64,000 nt of DNA, from NCBI RefSeq assembly GCF_018446385.1, contig NC_055986.1:82545659-82609658 (forward strand), read 5' to 3'. Origin of the DNA: Zingiber officinale (taxonomy: Eukaryota; Streptophyta; Magnoliopsida; Zingiberales; Zingiberaceae). The position numbers and the translations under genes were made by a program. The notes beneath the pieces were generated by a model. The model did no database searches. It saw only the letters and a program-made list of their open reading frames with translations, and was not told where the DNA came from. Positions 1-13,872 of the stretch are shown one piece after another; the first letter of the stretch is position 1, and every line of letters begins with the position of its first letter.

Positions 1-1839
1 CTATATAAATAAAGGTATTTGGTTTTTGGTTATTATACTTACTTGTATTGGTGCCAAATAAACTAAGTATAATAACGTCCTTGAGTAGACGATTCTCACC
101 TATATCAATCGGTTAGTTGAACCGATAGTGAGATGATATAGGGAACGCTACTCTTAATCATTCCTAGTCGAGTATTAACATTCAGGGACTATGTTAATGC
201 AATAAGACTAGCATGTAGGTCAACTCGATGACTTGATCTCACAAGTCATGGATATAGAGATATCAAGTTGACACATGGGTATGCATTAGATAATGTATAC
301 TGAATGACCCGCCGTGAGAAAGTATCATGGATCGTTATATGAGTGTCATATACTTTCTCATGTGGCTATTAGTATGACTACTAGTCCTTAGACCTGAAGT
401 CACCATGGTTCCCTACATAAGGAGTTATGTACTTTAGTTTCGTCAAACGTCACCCGTAACTGGGTGGACCATAAAGGCGATTACTGGGTATGTAACAAAT
501 TATGCGGAGGGATGTGAGTGATGTAGATGAGATCTATCCCTCCTATATGACGGGAGAGACATCGGTATATTTGATTGAGTGAGTCTACTTGGAGTTCAAG
601 ATTTAGATTGATTAGAGGATGACACGGTCTATGCCTCACATTGATCAATCTAGATGTCTAGGATAGAAGGACACTTGTCATATATTGTGAGGAGTCACAA
701 TTAGTAGTCACAAGGTGATGTTGGATCTCAACATTCTTGTAACTTGGGTAGTAATGATGTATTGCTAGATACCGCTCATTACTTATGTTTCTAAATGAGT
801 TTAGGGGCATTGCCAACGTTACAAGAACCTATTGGGTCACACACAAAGAACAAGTGGATGGAAATTAGGTTCATATGATGAACCAAGAGGATTAGATTCA
901 TTTGATGAATCAAATTGGATTAAGAGTAATCCTAATTGGGCTAATTGAGTTAGACTCAAGTTGATTCATGTGTTCAATGAGTCTAATTTAGATTATGACT
1001 CATTGAATCAATTTAATTAAATGAATTAGATTCATTATATTAAATTGGCTTGAATTAAATGGTTGGATTAGATCAACCATGAGAGAGATTAAGTCAAGTT
1101 TAACTTGACTTGAGAGGAAGATGAAGAGTCAAGTTTGACTTGACTTTATGCCACCTCATTGGTGAGTTGGCATTAAGTGGACCAATGATGATGCTCCACA
1201 TCATCATGGTTACTTAAGTGAAGTGCCACCTCATGGGAGTTACCAAGAGTTGTGACTCTTGGTATCCCATGGAGGTTACAAACCACTTAATTAGATGAAA
1301 AGAGTTTCATTTTACAAGTGTAACTCTCATTCAAGTGATCTTCCTCCTCCTAAGCTCTCTTATTGCTCCTTCTCTTCTCTTGGTCGTGGGTTTCAAGCAA
1401 GGGAGAAGAAAGGAGAGTGAATCTAATCCAAGAAGAAAGGTTAGTGAAAGTCACATATAGATTTTAGAGGAGTGTGTTCTCTTCTTTTCCTTTCTTCTTC
1501 TTCCAATCCTACCCGAGAGCCCTAGAGAGTGCTAGCACACTTGTGGTGCTCTCTTCTCCATCCTTGAGTGTTAGAGAACACTTCTTGTTCGTGTGGATAT
1601 CACTAGAGAGTTGTCTACGTTGACAACTTCGAGATCCGGCGTACCGTTGGACGAGCGGGATTTGCGAGGGCACGCTTCAAAGGTATAAAATGGTTTTCCT
1701 TTGTAGATCTACTGTAGATCATAGTTTGAAACTCGTACTCGTATTTTCGAAAGTTTTCTTCGCACGGATCCAATGGCTAGGGGGTTTCGGGGTTTCTGCG
1801 ACGCGGAAAAGCGGTTTTCGCGGCCCGAAAAACCCAACA
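1..1839 (+). mobile_element. 3' end of a Ty1/copia-type retrotransposon (noncoding tail and LTR)
   Basis: No reading frame longer than about 60 codons is convincing here. The stretch has the texture of the 3' noncoding region plus LTR of a plant copia element: long A/T-rich noncoding text, then CT-rich leader-like DNA, and a terminus ending in CCCAACA at 1839. The junction is sharp, because the next bases on the other strand are the primer-binding site of an Athila-like element. Only the right end is in the window, so the partner LTR and the target duplication cannot be checked. Identification as copia rests on general resemblance, not on a protein domain. Confidence 0.45.
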
Positions 1840-1846
1840 ACGCTAA

Positions 1847-1864
1847 TCCCCGATAACGACACCA
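1847..1864 (-). promoter_or_regulatory. Primer-binding-site motif of an Athila/Tat-like Ty3/gypsy element
   Basis: Read on the minus strand the bases are TGGTGTCGTTATCGGGGA. This is close to the TGGCGCCGTTGCCGGGGA motif that follows the 5' LTR of many plant Athila/Tat elements, with several transitions. It lies just inside the LTR end at 1876, which makes 1876-4423 the 5' LTR of a minus-strand element whose internal region ran leftwards before the copia element at 1-1839 landed in it. Confidence 0.7.
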
Positions 1865-1875
1865 AAAATTTATTA

Positions 1876-4423
1876 TGAGACCGTAAGTGCATGGCTACAT
1901 CATTAGTAATAAAAATATTGATCTCACAGGGATTGGGAACATCTAAAGACTTACACATCAAATTAGCTAAACTAACGAATTTTGGAAAAGGGTTTCTATA
2001 TAAAAGTAAAGAACACAAACTGTAAATATCCCATAGTGATTTTGTTGTGATCAACCAAGTTAAATTAGGTACTGTTGTGGTTTGATGCCCCGTGTCTAAG
2101 TATGCAGAAACTTAGAAGCACAGGAGGTCGATCGAAAGATACAGCTAGTGAGAAGGATGGCATGAGAGAGAGCTGACGGGCTCGGTGGGTCCGAGGGATG
2201 AGACGCTGCAGAAGAGTACACTGGTAGATGAGAAGGAGGTGTGAGACATTTCCGAGGGATGAGAAGCCAAAGCAAAAAGTTGCTCAAGAAGGCAGAAAAA
2301 TGGGTTCAGGTGAGACCTATTCTGAATGGCCAAAATCACCTAAGTGAGTGGAGCTGGAGCGGAAGACCCGGACAAAAAGTCAACTTGGAGTTGACTCTTG
2401 TCCGGGCACCCGGAGCTATTTCGGGCGCCTAGATCACCCCGGGCATCTAAGGTGCCCCGGGTGTGAGCCCTGGTCATGGGCCGGTTTAGCTTGGTCCGGG
2501 CGCCTAGACCTGGTTCAAGCACCCAAACCAGAAAACTTATCTTTTGTCGAGCTGTCGCGATCTATTGTGTCGTGGATAAAATTTTATCCACCCCAGGTGC
2601 TCGGAACCCTTCTAGGCGCCCGGATCGACGCTATAAATATAATCCTGATTTCAATAGTTGAAGAACAATACTTGTAAATAATTCTCTTTTTGGTCTACTA
2701 CTGTATGAACTGTTAACATTGTAAGAGACTACTCTACCCAAAGGAGATCTTCATAGTGAACTTCATTTGCCTTGGATTAGCAATCCTCTTATTACCAATC
2801 GAGTAAATCATTTCTTGCCTCTGTTTTTAATTTATGTAGTTACTTTTTGTTATTACACAAGTATTTACCTAACTTAGCTATAAGATCAAGAAAGATTTAA
2901 GTTTGCTTTTTCAGGCTATTCAGCCGCCCTTCTCTATCCCGCCACCAGGAGACCAACACAGACAAGGAAAGTAAACTAGAAATAAGAAAATTGAGGAAGT
3001 CTTGATTAGTGAAAGGTTCGAAGGGTTTTGGTTTCAAAATGAAAGAACTTAATGTACTTGGACTCACCAATTCCTACCATCAACTCTCATACGTGCAAGA
3101 AGCCTAACCAATGTACCAACACTAATCTGCGGCTAAGTGTCGGAGTGCTATCCCTATTGTCATCCAATGCACCTAAATGAAGATGATAGCCTAAAAAGTC
3201 CGATTAAGAGGGAATCCCTGTCTTTAGGACCCCCTAGTCATACATTCCTAGATCACTCACATCATCTATGTACACGGGATTAGGAAAAACTCATTAAGAG
3301 CAGTTATGATCTCCCTTATGGGAGAATTGCTTTTCTTCACCTAAATGAATCCTAGATGTCTGATTAAGAGAGAATCCTTGTCACTAGGACCCTCCGTCAT
3401 ACAATCTAGAGATTAATCCATGTAAAGATAATAATCTACACACATCCATCAAATCTAACATGAGAAATAAGCATAAAACCACACATACACATTAGATCTA
3501 ATAAGAACAAGAATGAAAACATCATTTGAATAGGGCATTGACATAATCCAAGAGTTTTACATCAAATCCATATTCACATCTACTCTCTAATCCTTAGAAC
3601 AAAAGATCTACTTCATAATAAGAGGGAAATTGATCCCAAAGATAAAGTAGACTAATCTCCACAACCAAATCAAGAAAGTAAGGAAGAGGAAACTTAGAGA
3701 GTGCCGATGAGTGATCTTCAGATCAATTATTGCTAATGGAGGGATAGAAAACTGAAATCCGGCCTTGGATCATCGAGTTGAAGCCTCTAGGATGCCATGT
3801 TAAGAGCTTTGAATAGTCCTCCCCCATGGGGAAAACTTCTTGCCTCAATTTGGGGCAGAAACCCCTTTTTATAGGTTGGCAAGATCACAATCATGGGCCA
3901 TGCCACTTCCGTGCCCCTTGGGCATGGCCAAAGCATGTTGGCTACTAGAATTGGCGCACGGTTATGTGGAATCCACACAGTCTGGGTAAAATTGATCCTT
4001 GAAGGTGTGGCATGACCGTGCTAAAAAGCACGACCCACTCTAATTGAGCTATGGAGGAACCACACGGTCATGTAGATCTACATGGCTTGAAATTGTTGGC
4101 CATAGGAAATTCCACACGGCTGTGCCTAGGGGCACGGGTGTGTTCTGGTTACGTTTGGGCGATGTGGCACGGCCGTGCCAAGAGGTACGACTCTGCTCTG
4201 CTATTTTCTCCACATGCTCCTCCTTAGTGTATTTCCACTCCAAAAGCGTTCCTATCATCACAAAATGCACGAGAGAAGATCTCCAAACTGAAATAATAAA
4301 TATGTTCAAATAATGATAGAATGAATATAAAAGCGTAGGACATACTCATGATAAAACTGTAGATGCATGATAAAGCATGCATAAATGTGTATGTAAACTA
4401 CGCATATTATAAAGCAAAAAACA
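1876..4423 (-). mobile_element. 5' LTR of an Athila/Tat-like gypsy element, antisense, split by a solo LTR
   Basis: On the minus strand this has a TATA-like CCTATAAAAAGGG at 3863-3875. Upstream of it is a cluster of palindromic CACGGCCGTG-like motifs (3890-4190), and downstream a long U5 whose last part resembles the end of the LTR at 40159-41982, including a GTGCATGCACTTACGG-type terminus next to the primer site. The outer edge near 4423 is placed by rough alignment with the 40159 LTR (the phrase around GGAGATCTTCTC matches) and could be off by tens of bases. A solo copia LTR at 2021-2958 interrupts it. No gag or pol of this element is in the window. Confidence 0.65.
2021..2958 (+). mobile_element. 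Solo copia LTR related to element D
   Basis: It starts TGTAAATATCCC and ends GAGACCAACA, and its first 300 bases align by eye with the LTRs at 58530 and 61621, including the shared GTGATCAACCAAG and GACGGGCTCGGTG. Flanking 5-mers CAAAC (2016-2020) and CAGAC (2959-2963) differ by one base and are a plausible aged target duplication. It has GGCGCC cores at 2424, 2499 and 2615 with GGGCACCC variants between them. A TATA-like CTATAAATAT at 2631-2640 follows the last core by about 11 bp. No internal region follows, so it is a solo LTR left by recombination. Confidence 0.75.
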
Positions 4424-5980
4424 GTGAATGAAAATAAATAAAATTGACCAGAATGCAAACAAATTGACAGGAATGGAAACTAAACTATGAACATGAAAGA
4501 AATAATGATAAATATAAAGTAATGCGAGCAATTAAAATATAACTGAACTAAATTATATTCGCAAAAGAATTCATGGAAACGAAAAGCAAATCATTCTAAT
4601 CTAATCTAACCTATGAGCATCTCACAATCCATATGAATAGCAACATCATGACAACACAACTAAAAAAATGCATGAATTAAACAAACTAAATTGCATTAAC
4701 TAAAGTAGCAAAAGTAATGTAAGGAAAAATTAAGATAAACACAATGCAAGCATAAGAAACTAAAGAAAGCTAAGCACTAAAGCAGAAGAGCTCTCCCTCT
4801 AATTGGAATGGATATGGTGCAGATGATGCTTGTGGATGAAAAGAAATAGGGAATCCCCACGCCTTCCTCTCCTACAAGTAGAGCCTTCGGCTTGTCGAAA
4901 ATGGATGATGTGGATCAAGCGTTGGAATCTCAAAGAGCTCATGGTGGAGTTGTGTACAAAGCTTGAAATCCCAAAGCTCGCATACAAACAATGGATGGAT
5001 GCAGCACGAAGCTAGGAATCCCAAAGCTCCGATGGATAAGATGCTTCCCTCAATGAAGAAGGGAATCCCCTTCCTTGAGGTGTCGATGGTAGAATAAGGA
5101 TGGAGATAACGATGAAAATCTCATATCATCTCTTTTCCTCAATGGAGGAAGGAAGATGGATGGAGGCTCGTCGGTAGAAGATGTTGGCGTGAGGTGGAGA
5201 TGGAGGAGGGTGACATTCGGTTGGGAGTGACATGTGTTTAGTGTATGTGTGAGGAAAGGGAAGGTTTTGTGTGTGTGTGTGTGACATTTGAACCAATTCT
5301 CTTTAACCCTAGCCTTAGGCTAAGATTGGTTCAGCTCGACTCAAGTCCTACCAAATCACATTCAAATTTTAAATATAATATCATAAATATAGGAAAAATT
5401 ATATCGAAGCTCAAAATGGATCAAAACTCGTAAAATATGATATGAAGATGGAATAATGCACACAAGAGAACTAAAACATCAAGTATAAGAGCTAAAATAA
5501 TATGTCAAAATATTAGTTATTAAATTCTCTCACAGTTATTCTTGCACATCTCAAACAAGTAAACAATACTAAAAAAAAACTAAACTCATCTCCCTATCAA
5601 TCTCTATCAACTCTTTGAAGAGCATAAAAAATAATTATAAAGGATCATCAAGTTTTCAAGAATCAAGACATTCATGGTTCAATTCTCACAAGTAAACAAG
5701 CATGGTGATTTCAATCAACTTGAATAAACTAAGAATAATAAAGTCTCACAAGGTATGAAATGACCCTAAACTTTTCCCCTAACAGCTTACAAAATAAGTC
5801 ATACAAACCCTTCTTCTCATACCAAGTCGAATCAATGTTAAATAAATAAGGTTGGATGAATCAAATCGATTGTCATGCATCTCAAAACCAATGTTCAACT
5901 AGAAAGTGGTAAAACAAAGTCTTATCTGTAAATCAGAATCAATTGTATGACTTAACACCTAAAGATCCAAAAGTGCAACT
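4424..5980. other. Unassigned A/T-rich stretch, no supported gene
   Basis: I find no protein domain, paired terminal repeats or RNA gene. The minus strand around 4780-5260 has CT-rich text with repeated GGGATTCC-type phrases and a short GT-dinucleotide run near 5269-5283, which resembles an LTR leader, but I cannot pair it with a second copy. It lies between the outer edge of the Athila-like LTR and the edge of the copia solo LTR at 5981. Confidence 0.4.
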
Positions 5981-8034
5981 TGTTGGTTGCTACTCGGAAT
6001 ATCGTTCTAGTTCCCCTGTACAAAAATTTATACAAGCATAGAACTATCCTAGCTACCCATGTGCTCTACTGAAGTTAAATTTGGATTACAAATGATGCTT
6101 AACATTATTAATCCAAATTGTCCTTCAGAAGTTAAACTTGGATTGGAAACGATATTTAACATTTTTACTCCAAGTTTAATCGATGTGTTCTTCATAAGTT
6201 AAACCATATTACAGAAGTTAATTAAATATCTATTTCAAAGATTGACTTCCAGGTTAAACATGGCGAGGCACTAGGTCTTCTTGGGTATGAGATCATCCAC
6301 CACTTCCTAGACAAAACCTTTCAAAGAAAGTAGATATTTACCTTCTTACAGTAAACTAGGTTTAACTACAGAAACCTCAATAGAAGCACAATATCGAAAA
6401 CATGAAATCAAAAAATAAAATCGATAACAAAATAATAACCTAAAATGATAGCCTCTTGTGTTTGGTTTTTCAAGATCTATACAAAAGGATGAGCTAGTTA
6501 TGATGCGGAAACAAATAACTAGTTATACCTTTTTGTAGCTTATAGACCTCTTGATCTTCTGTTATATTCCTCTCATTCTCTTGGACGTCATGTGGGCGAC
6601 GATCTACCAAGATGAAATCCACCCAAGCCTCTTCCTTTGCTTCCAAGTTTCGACCACCAACTAACCTCCAAGGGATGCTAGACAAGAGAGCTTCCTTCTC
6701 TTCTTCTTCTCCTTCAAGCAACCGGCCACCAAGAGAAAACCAAGCTTAATGTCGCCAGCCTCCAAGAAAGAAAACAAAAGGAGAAGAGAGAAGGAAGAGG
6801 GTCGGCCACCAAGGAATAGAAGAGAGGAGTTTCAACCACAATAGAGAGGATGCAAGGCTTAGGTTGTTTTCAATGAAGCACCATCTCCCTCTTTTTTATA
6901 ATCCTTGGTGAATCCAAAAAAGAAAAGTTTTAAAACAAAAAATTAAAACATCCTTTTATTCCTTTACATGGTCGGCCACATCATGTCCAAACAAGGAAAG
7001 ATTTTAAACAAAAAATTAAAATCTCTCTTTTAAAATCCCTTTTGTAGATAGCTATAAAAGACATGTTTTATAAAATTAAAATCTTTTCTTTTAAATCTAT
7101 TTGTGGATATCTATAAAAGAAAAGTTTTAAAATAAAACTCCTTTTAAATCATGGTTACAAAAAAGGAAATTTTATCAAAAATTAAAATCTTTCTTTTAAA
7201 TATTATAGATAACTACAAATAAGGAAAGATTTTAAATCTCTCTTTTAAACCTTTGTAGTAAGCTATAAAAGGAAAGATTTTAAAGATTTAAACTCTCTTT
7301 TAAAACCATGTGGATAGCATCAAAATTTTATTTTAAATAAAATTTTCCTTTTCTCTTCTTATATGGTCAGTCCCTTGCTTGGGCACCAAGCAAGGCTTGG
7401 CCGACCCTAGCTTAAGCTCCAAGCTTGGCTTGGCCGGCCCCTTGCTTGGGCTCCAAGTAAGGATGTGGCCGACCCTTAAGCTTGGTTAAGAAGCTGGACT
7501 TTAGGTAGATATAAGACTTTATAAATAAGAGACTACAGCGGGGACCGAGAGGAGGAATTGGTTTTGGTCTCCTGATGAGCTTGAGCTTTCCATGTTCGCC
7601 CCGAACACCTAACTCAAGTTCATCAATAATAACTCATACCACTAAAGAGTTATTAATGCACTACCGCACCAATCCCATATTACAATATGAGCTTCTTCTT
7701 ATCATGAGTGTGTTGGTCTCCTTGTATTTAAGATATCGAATACCCACTAATTAAATGAGTTACTGATAACTCACTTAATTAATATTTATCTCCAAGAGTA
7801 GTACCACTCAACCTTATTATCATGTCGGACTAAGTTCACCTGCAGGGTTTACATGACAATCCTTATGAGCTCCTCAAGGGGACATTATCAACCTAGATCA
7901 CTAGGACATAGTTTCATTCTATAATCAACAACACACCATATAAATAATATCATTTCCCAACTTATCGGGCCTATTGATTTAACGAACTAAATCTCACCCT
8001 TTGATAAATTAAAGAAATAAATATTAAGTATATG

Positions 8035-10954
8035 TGTCACGCCCCGGAGGAATCCCTGTCCGAGAAAATTTCGACAACATCTCCCCTGTACGGCGGACAA
8101 TCTGAAACTTTTCTACATCCTCATATACCTGAGCCACATGCGGCTGGAATAATAACATGTAAATAAACCATCACCACGCAAATTATATAAATATAAGCAA
8201 ATCAAAGCAGTAATACCATGACTCAAAATCAACCCTACTCAACTACACTCGTAAAGCTCAAATCCGATGAACTCACCTCTTCTGCCGTCCAGGCAGGCAT
8301 GTAGTAGAATAAATCCAAATTATACTAAAAATCCATCAAACGATATGAACCCATACAATATTCATAAGTAAAACAATACAAGACTAAAAATAAAGTCTGA
8401 TAGAGAAACTAAGATAAAATAACAACTCAAGACCAGCAGAGGACTAGCACTACGTGCAGATGGGGACTAGCGACTGGAACTGCTCCGGACAGCCTCAACC
8501 TGAAAATATCAACAATGGAGGTGGGGTGAGTCCAACACTCAGCAGGTATAATAATAAGAAAATAACAAATAACACTAATCATGCGTACAGTCTCTGATGT
8601 AATAAAGGTGAATCTGTGAAGTAAGCGAGAGAAAGCTGTCTTAACCAGGACACAGGTATAAGGACAAACGATGCGAAGGTATAAAAGACCAGATGTACGT
8701 CAAACATAGTATCAAACAATACGGCGATATAAACGCGTGAAACACAAACACAAGCAATAAATGCGTCATGATGGTCAGCCCTGACGCCAGTCAGCCAACT
8801 CACAACCAAAAGTGGGACCGAGTGGGTAGGGTTGTGACAACCGTGCACTCTGCTCTCACCCACGATGGTGGACCGAGTGGGTCGGGTCGGAGTACACATA
8901 CTCCTACCCCAAATCATAAAGGGAGTCAATGCTCTCATCTCTCAACTGTACGGGAGGGATCTCTAACGTGCTGCGTCACACTACCCCGAGCGGATCGAGC
9001 AGGAAGAGCAAATCGGACGTCTACCACGTCGTCACGCTACCCACGTCGGCAACAACGGAGCACCGAGCGGTGATGGGCGGCGATGTGCTCGACAATAATG
9101 GAGCAATCTATCACACAGCATGCAATCATGCGAATGGTGCATGACACTAAGCATGGTAATATACTAAACCAATCTATGGACATATAATGATGTGCACCAT
9201 AATGAACAAATCATATCAAAGTACACTGATCAAATAAGGTATCAAACCTAGGTCTTGAACATGGTGAAACATGGTTATATCACTACCCCTATGAGCATGT
9301 GTAATCAGGTACATAACAGCACGAAATGTAAAACAAACAATCAATCAAGCAGGTAACAGGTAATCGGGTAGTGATTAACTGTAACAAATGAGGAACATAA
9401 TTAACGCAACTTGTTAATTTCATTACTATGCATATCAAAGACAATAAGTCAAAAGTACCCGCCTCCAAATCGAAAAGTCCAAACCGGTAGTCGAGATACT
9501 CGTCTCGCGTCAAAGTCCTGTCATAAATTGTACCATTTAGCTAAGTTTCATTATAACAAAAGTAGTTAAACCAAATCCTAATCCGATTTAGAAAGTTATG
9601 GTTCAATTCTATTTGATAATCTTAGCCTTCCTTCATAGTTGATATTTTTGAACTAATCAACTAGAGATGTCAACCAACAAATAAATCTTTAACCCATAAT
9701 CAAGTAGATTAAGCAAATCTTAAACCATTTCACCTTCCAATGAGGATTTTGCTTCACACAAAAATCAATCCAAACTTAGCCAACTCTAAAACTAGTGCAT
9801 TCATAAACATCTCATATTAGTAAGCATCAATTATCAAACATATGAGAACTTAACAAACCGAATCTCACCAAATCAAATTTGCACATCTCGGTGGATAGTT
9901 CCAATACAGCTGTGATGAAGTAAAACATCTCTTATCAAATCCGAGAGGAAATTGGACGATCGTCATCCAACACAGTTGCCCTAAACCAACACCACTTTTA
10001 GATCCAGTACCCAAATCCTTTGCTAGGTTTAATTGTTTACCTCTATAGTGGCAGCAGGTAGTAGAGCACCGCCGCGATCAGTGGAGAGGTGTTGCTAGCC
10101 GACTAATTTGCCATAAACAGCTAATCCCTCGCCAGAGCCGAATACCAACTCGAGCTTCCTCTTTAATGCAAATCCGGATGTTGCTGTGATGCGCGAGGAA
10201 GAAAATCTCATCACCAGGGACTAAGGGATGGGAAGTAGATGGAAGAGAATCAATTGGCAGCCGGTGGTGATTGCGGGCAGATCACTAAGCTCAGCAAGGG
10301 CAGATCGGCGATGGTGGATCGTCGGCTAGGGCTCTGCTCAGTGAGACCTGTGGGCACAGCGGCGACTTGAGTGCCGGCGAGGAGAAGAAGGCCGGCGCTG
10401 CTCGGCGTCGGCGGAAATGCTAGGGCACAGAGAAAGGGGGTCGGTGCTGGGGTTCGGGTGCCGGTACAGAGAAGCGGCCGAGAGGAGTCAGTGGCGTCGG
10501 CGGAGATGCTAGGGCACCGGGGTGTGCGGCAGTGCTCCGTGCGTCACCGGCGGCAATGCTCCGTGCGTCGGCAGTGCTGGCAGTGGAGATGGGCGTCGCG
10601 ACGAAGGAGGAAGAGGAAAGATCCGGCTCGGGCAGAGGAGAAGAAGAAGAAGTGGAAGAGATCGCCGGTTAGGGCTCGGAGGAAGAAGGATGAGGGGAAA
10701 TCGGTGCGCGGTTGGGGAGGAATTCGGTCACGCGGGGAGGAAAAGAAAAAAAAAACAAAAAGAAAAGAAAAGGAAATAAGAAAAAGGAAATAAAACTTTT
10801 CCTCATTAAAATATGGTAGCCTAAACAGGCTTTTTCGGGTCACATTTTTATCCCCATTAACTCGTCCAAACGAGCTCTGAAAAATTCCCGAAAAATTTCC
10901 AAAAATTCCAAAAAAATCCCTTATTAATATTCGCCTATTTTTCGGTATTTTACA
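8035..10954 (-). repeat. 3' LTR of the chromovirus-type gypsy element (left copy)
   Basis: It matches 22057-24992 along its whole length with small insertions and deletions. Near 8880-9070 it is shorter than the partner copy, which has fuller repeats of a CACGCTGCGTCAC unit. A GC-rich segment at 10230-10740 and a purine-rich run at 10738-10795 are conserved in both copies. Open frames across the GC-rich part (for example 10371-10793) are compositional and differ between the two LTRs. Confidence 0.9.
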
Positions 10955-11059
10955 TTCTCCCCTACTAATTAAAATTTGGTCCCCAAATTTTGTTATCTAC
11001 CATCAGCACATACTAACAACAGGTAAAGAGTAAAAATGTTGAACGGTAACTTAAATCAC

Positions 11060-11185
11060 ATACCTCAAGTAAAAGATGGGGATATCGAGCTCGGATCGTA
11101 TCCTCAAGCTCCCAAGTAGTCTCCTCGCCCGAATGATGCTGCCATCCGACTTTAACCAGCCGGATAGTCTTGTTTCGCAACTGAC
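11060..11185 (-). pseudogene. Gypsy pol 3' end: chromodomain, cut off by the CACTA insertion
   Basis: Minus-strand translation gives the chromodomain phrase KTIRLVKVGWQHHSGEETTW, typical of the C-terminal chromodomain of plant chromoviral integrases, which targets integration to modified chromatin. The frame runs on into 17258 once the CACTA transposon and one GAC copy are discounted, so this and the next entry are two halves of one gene. Confidence 0.85.
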
Positions 11186-11204
11186 CACTACAAGAAAAAA
11201 GCTA

Positions 11205-11625
11205 ATAGACAACGCTTTTAAAGCGTTGTCTTTTTGCCTGAAAAAGCGTTGTTAAAGGCACTGTTGTAAAAAGTCTGCTCAACGACAACGCTTTTAAAAC
11301 GTTGTCGTTTGTACCAAAGACAACGTTTTTGCAACGCTTTAAAAGCGTTGTCGTTTTATGCAGAGGCGACGTTTTACAACGCTTTTAAAGCGTTGTTTTT
11401 GGTAGAAAAGACAACGCTTTAAAAGCGTTGTCGTTTTATGCAGAGGCGACATTTTACAACGCTTTTAAAGCGTTGTTTTTGGTAGAAAAGACAACGCTTT
11501 TGCAACGCTTTAAAAGCGTAGTTATATTTTGCAAAGACAACACTATTACAACGCTTTAAAAGCGTTGTTGTTTTTTACAAAGACAACACTTTTTGCAACG
11601 CTTTAAAAGTGTTGTCGTTTTAAAG
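11205..11625. repeat. CACTA subterminal repeats, left end
   Basis: At least ten occurrences of a palindromic core of the form ACAACGCTTTTAAAGCGTTGT, in direct and inverted orientation, are separated by short linkers such as TTTTATGCAGAGGCGAC. Part of the array (units around 11330 and 11425) is itself tandemly duplicated. In this superfamily such subterminal repeats are the binding sites of the TNPA-type transposase protein. Confidence 0.85.
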
Positions 11626-11639
11626 AATAAAAAATAAAA

Positions 11640-13872
11640 AAAAAATTATTTAAAAATCATTATTTTTATATTTACGAAACTATTATTTTTCTTTTACCAT
11701 GTCTAGATTCGAATTTTACATATAATCAACTCGGTTAATGATTTCAAACTCATAAAAATAATAGAAATCTGGCGTTGAAGTAATATTAATAATTAATTAC
11801 ATGAAAAGCTAGTAAATATCAAAATTTACACTAATTCTGTTTCAAAGTATATAGTGATATTCACATATAAAACAAAAGAGCACAAAAAATCTATTTTGAA
11901 CAGAGCTATAATCTGTTTAGCCAACAATCTGTTTACTGAATACTGAATACTGAAGTAGCCAACAATCTGTTTACTCAAAATAGTACAGTAGTTACTGAAT
12001 CCATACGCTTAGTGTACTGATCAATTACTGAATCCAGACGCTCCTCAGTGTACTAATCTCAACTGTCCTGTATCCACTACAAAAGAAACAAAACAAAACA
12101 ATCATTACTGATGAGCATATATGAGCATTACTGATATTCCATATAAGTTAATAAAACTTGAACATGCAACCTGTTTTCTTACAGTAGCCATATAATTTAA
12201 TAAAACAATCATTACAGTAGCCAACAATCTGTTTTCTTAAAACTTGAACATGCAATCTGCAAAATAAGTTAATAAATAAATATGGACTATGCAACCTATT
12301 TTCTAAAGCTTACTGATCTACTGATCACATGCATCCACAATACGATCCAAACCTGAAAACCAAACAAACAAAAGTTTTTTTTGCTGCAAAGCCTAATTGT
12401 TATATGTATGTATATATATATACATACATATATTGAACCCGTTGAAAAGGCCCAGAAATTAAGAATAAAAAGCTTGAGAATACTACCAAAAGCTAACTGA
12501 TATCAGAGACCAAAACACCTCCAAAATTCAGCAATTCAGATGGACAACAGCTAAAGGTTGAACCGTTGAAATGATCAAGAAAAGCAGTTGTGCAGTGTTG
12601 CTGGGGAAGAGAGAGAGAGAGAGAGAGAGACAGAAGTGGATGAGGGAAGCAAGTGAATGTTGCAATCCTCCACCATTCAATACATACCCACAATGTACAG
12701 AACCAACTCTGACGTCGCACTTGCCGTCTTTTCCCCTAATTTTTTTCCCCTTCTCCTGGCAATTTATCCCGGAATTCTTACCTCCTGAGTATAAAAAAAA
12801 TCCTTTCAATTGCATACTCTATATTTACTGTCTACCCGTGGTAAAATCAATATATTATCACACGCTCCAGCCATAGCCGAGTTGATCATCACGATAAATT
12901 TATAGAAATGAATAAAGGTCAATTTCTAATGAAACCGACATAAATATCATCTCATGTAGTGTCCTGTTCGGTTTTCTGATTTAACCCGGGGATACCTTTC
13001 ACAGAAAAAAAAAAAAAATTATCGCTGCACGCTACAATCCTTGAGTTCTGTGGAGAAGATTCCTCTAATTGTGGGCTGCTTACGCTAAGGGTTCGAGCTT
13101 TGTCCTCAGAGGGGAAAAGTAGGATAAAAGGAGGGTATGATTTGAGAAGAATGATGGGCCTCTTGATTTAAGTTTGTCAAAGGGAAAGAAAGGCACCAGC
13201 TTTTTAGATTACATTAGAATGATTGGGCAATTGAGTGAATTCACATGGACAAACATGCATAGTTAACTATCATCACATTTTTTTAGGAACCTTATTATAT
13301 ATTCTGCTAAGGTTTCCTCTCCTCATACACTAGTTCAGTTAGCTTGACAGTGACAATGTATCAGCTTTGGTAATTCTATATTGGAGGAAAACAAAAGAAG
13401 AGAGAGACTAGGAAGGGGAGACCTAATTCAATTCCATTGTTCTAATTTGTAGTGGTTGTGTTTGCTATTGACTAGTCCCCTTCATTAATAGGCATTCAGT
13501 GCAACCATTAAAATGAAAATCCTTAAAAGTACATGTCTTACTTTTCTTTCCATGCAGTCTGGCCTTGAGTTACTATATATGCAATACGGATTGTTGAAGT
13601 GTTCTAACTACCCTAAGGACCACCTTCTCTAAAGGGTCATCTTTGGCTATGAATTAATCTCTGAAAAAACAACATAGAGATCCAAGCATTCTCCAATAGA
13701 AATGCTTCTGAGAAAGGTTTTCAAAACTCTTATAGAGAATGCCGACATTGTGAATCAAATAAGATTGAAAAAATAGTCATTCTAAGCTTTTCAAATGGAG
13801 AACAATCACCCTTAATGAAAATTTTAAGAGTTCAGCATAATCTAACAAATATGAAGGGGTGAGGGAACGCAC
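11640..13872. other. CACTA interior downstream of the protease gene, no recognised gene
   Basis: A/T-rich DNA with a (TA/CA)n-like run at 12410-12432 and a (GA)n run at 12609-12630. Short open frames on both strands at 12490-12880 match no family I know. The near-repeat of a 25-base phrase around CCAACAATCTGTTTACT (11921 and 11960) is local slippage. Some of this may be captured host DNA, but I cannot name a source. Confidence 0.4.

Noticed and set aside
10371-10843. Overlapping 85-140-codon frames, Arg/Lys-rich, on both strands
   Set aside because: They sit in the GC-rich part of the gypsy LTR; the second LTR (24463-24851) breaks the same frames differently, so they are compositional.
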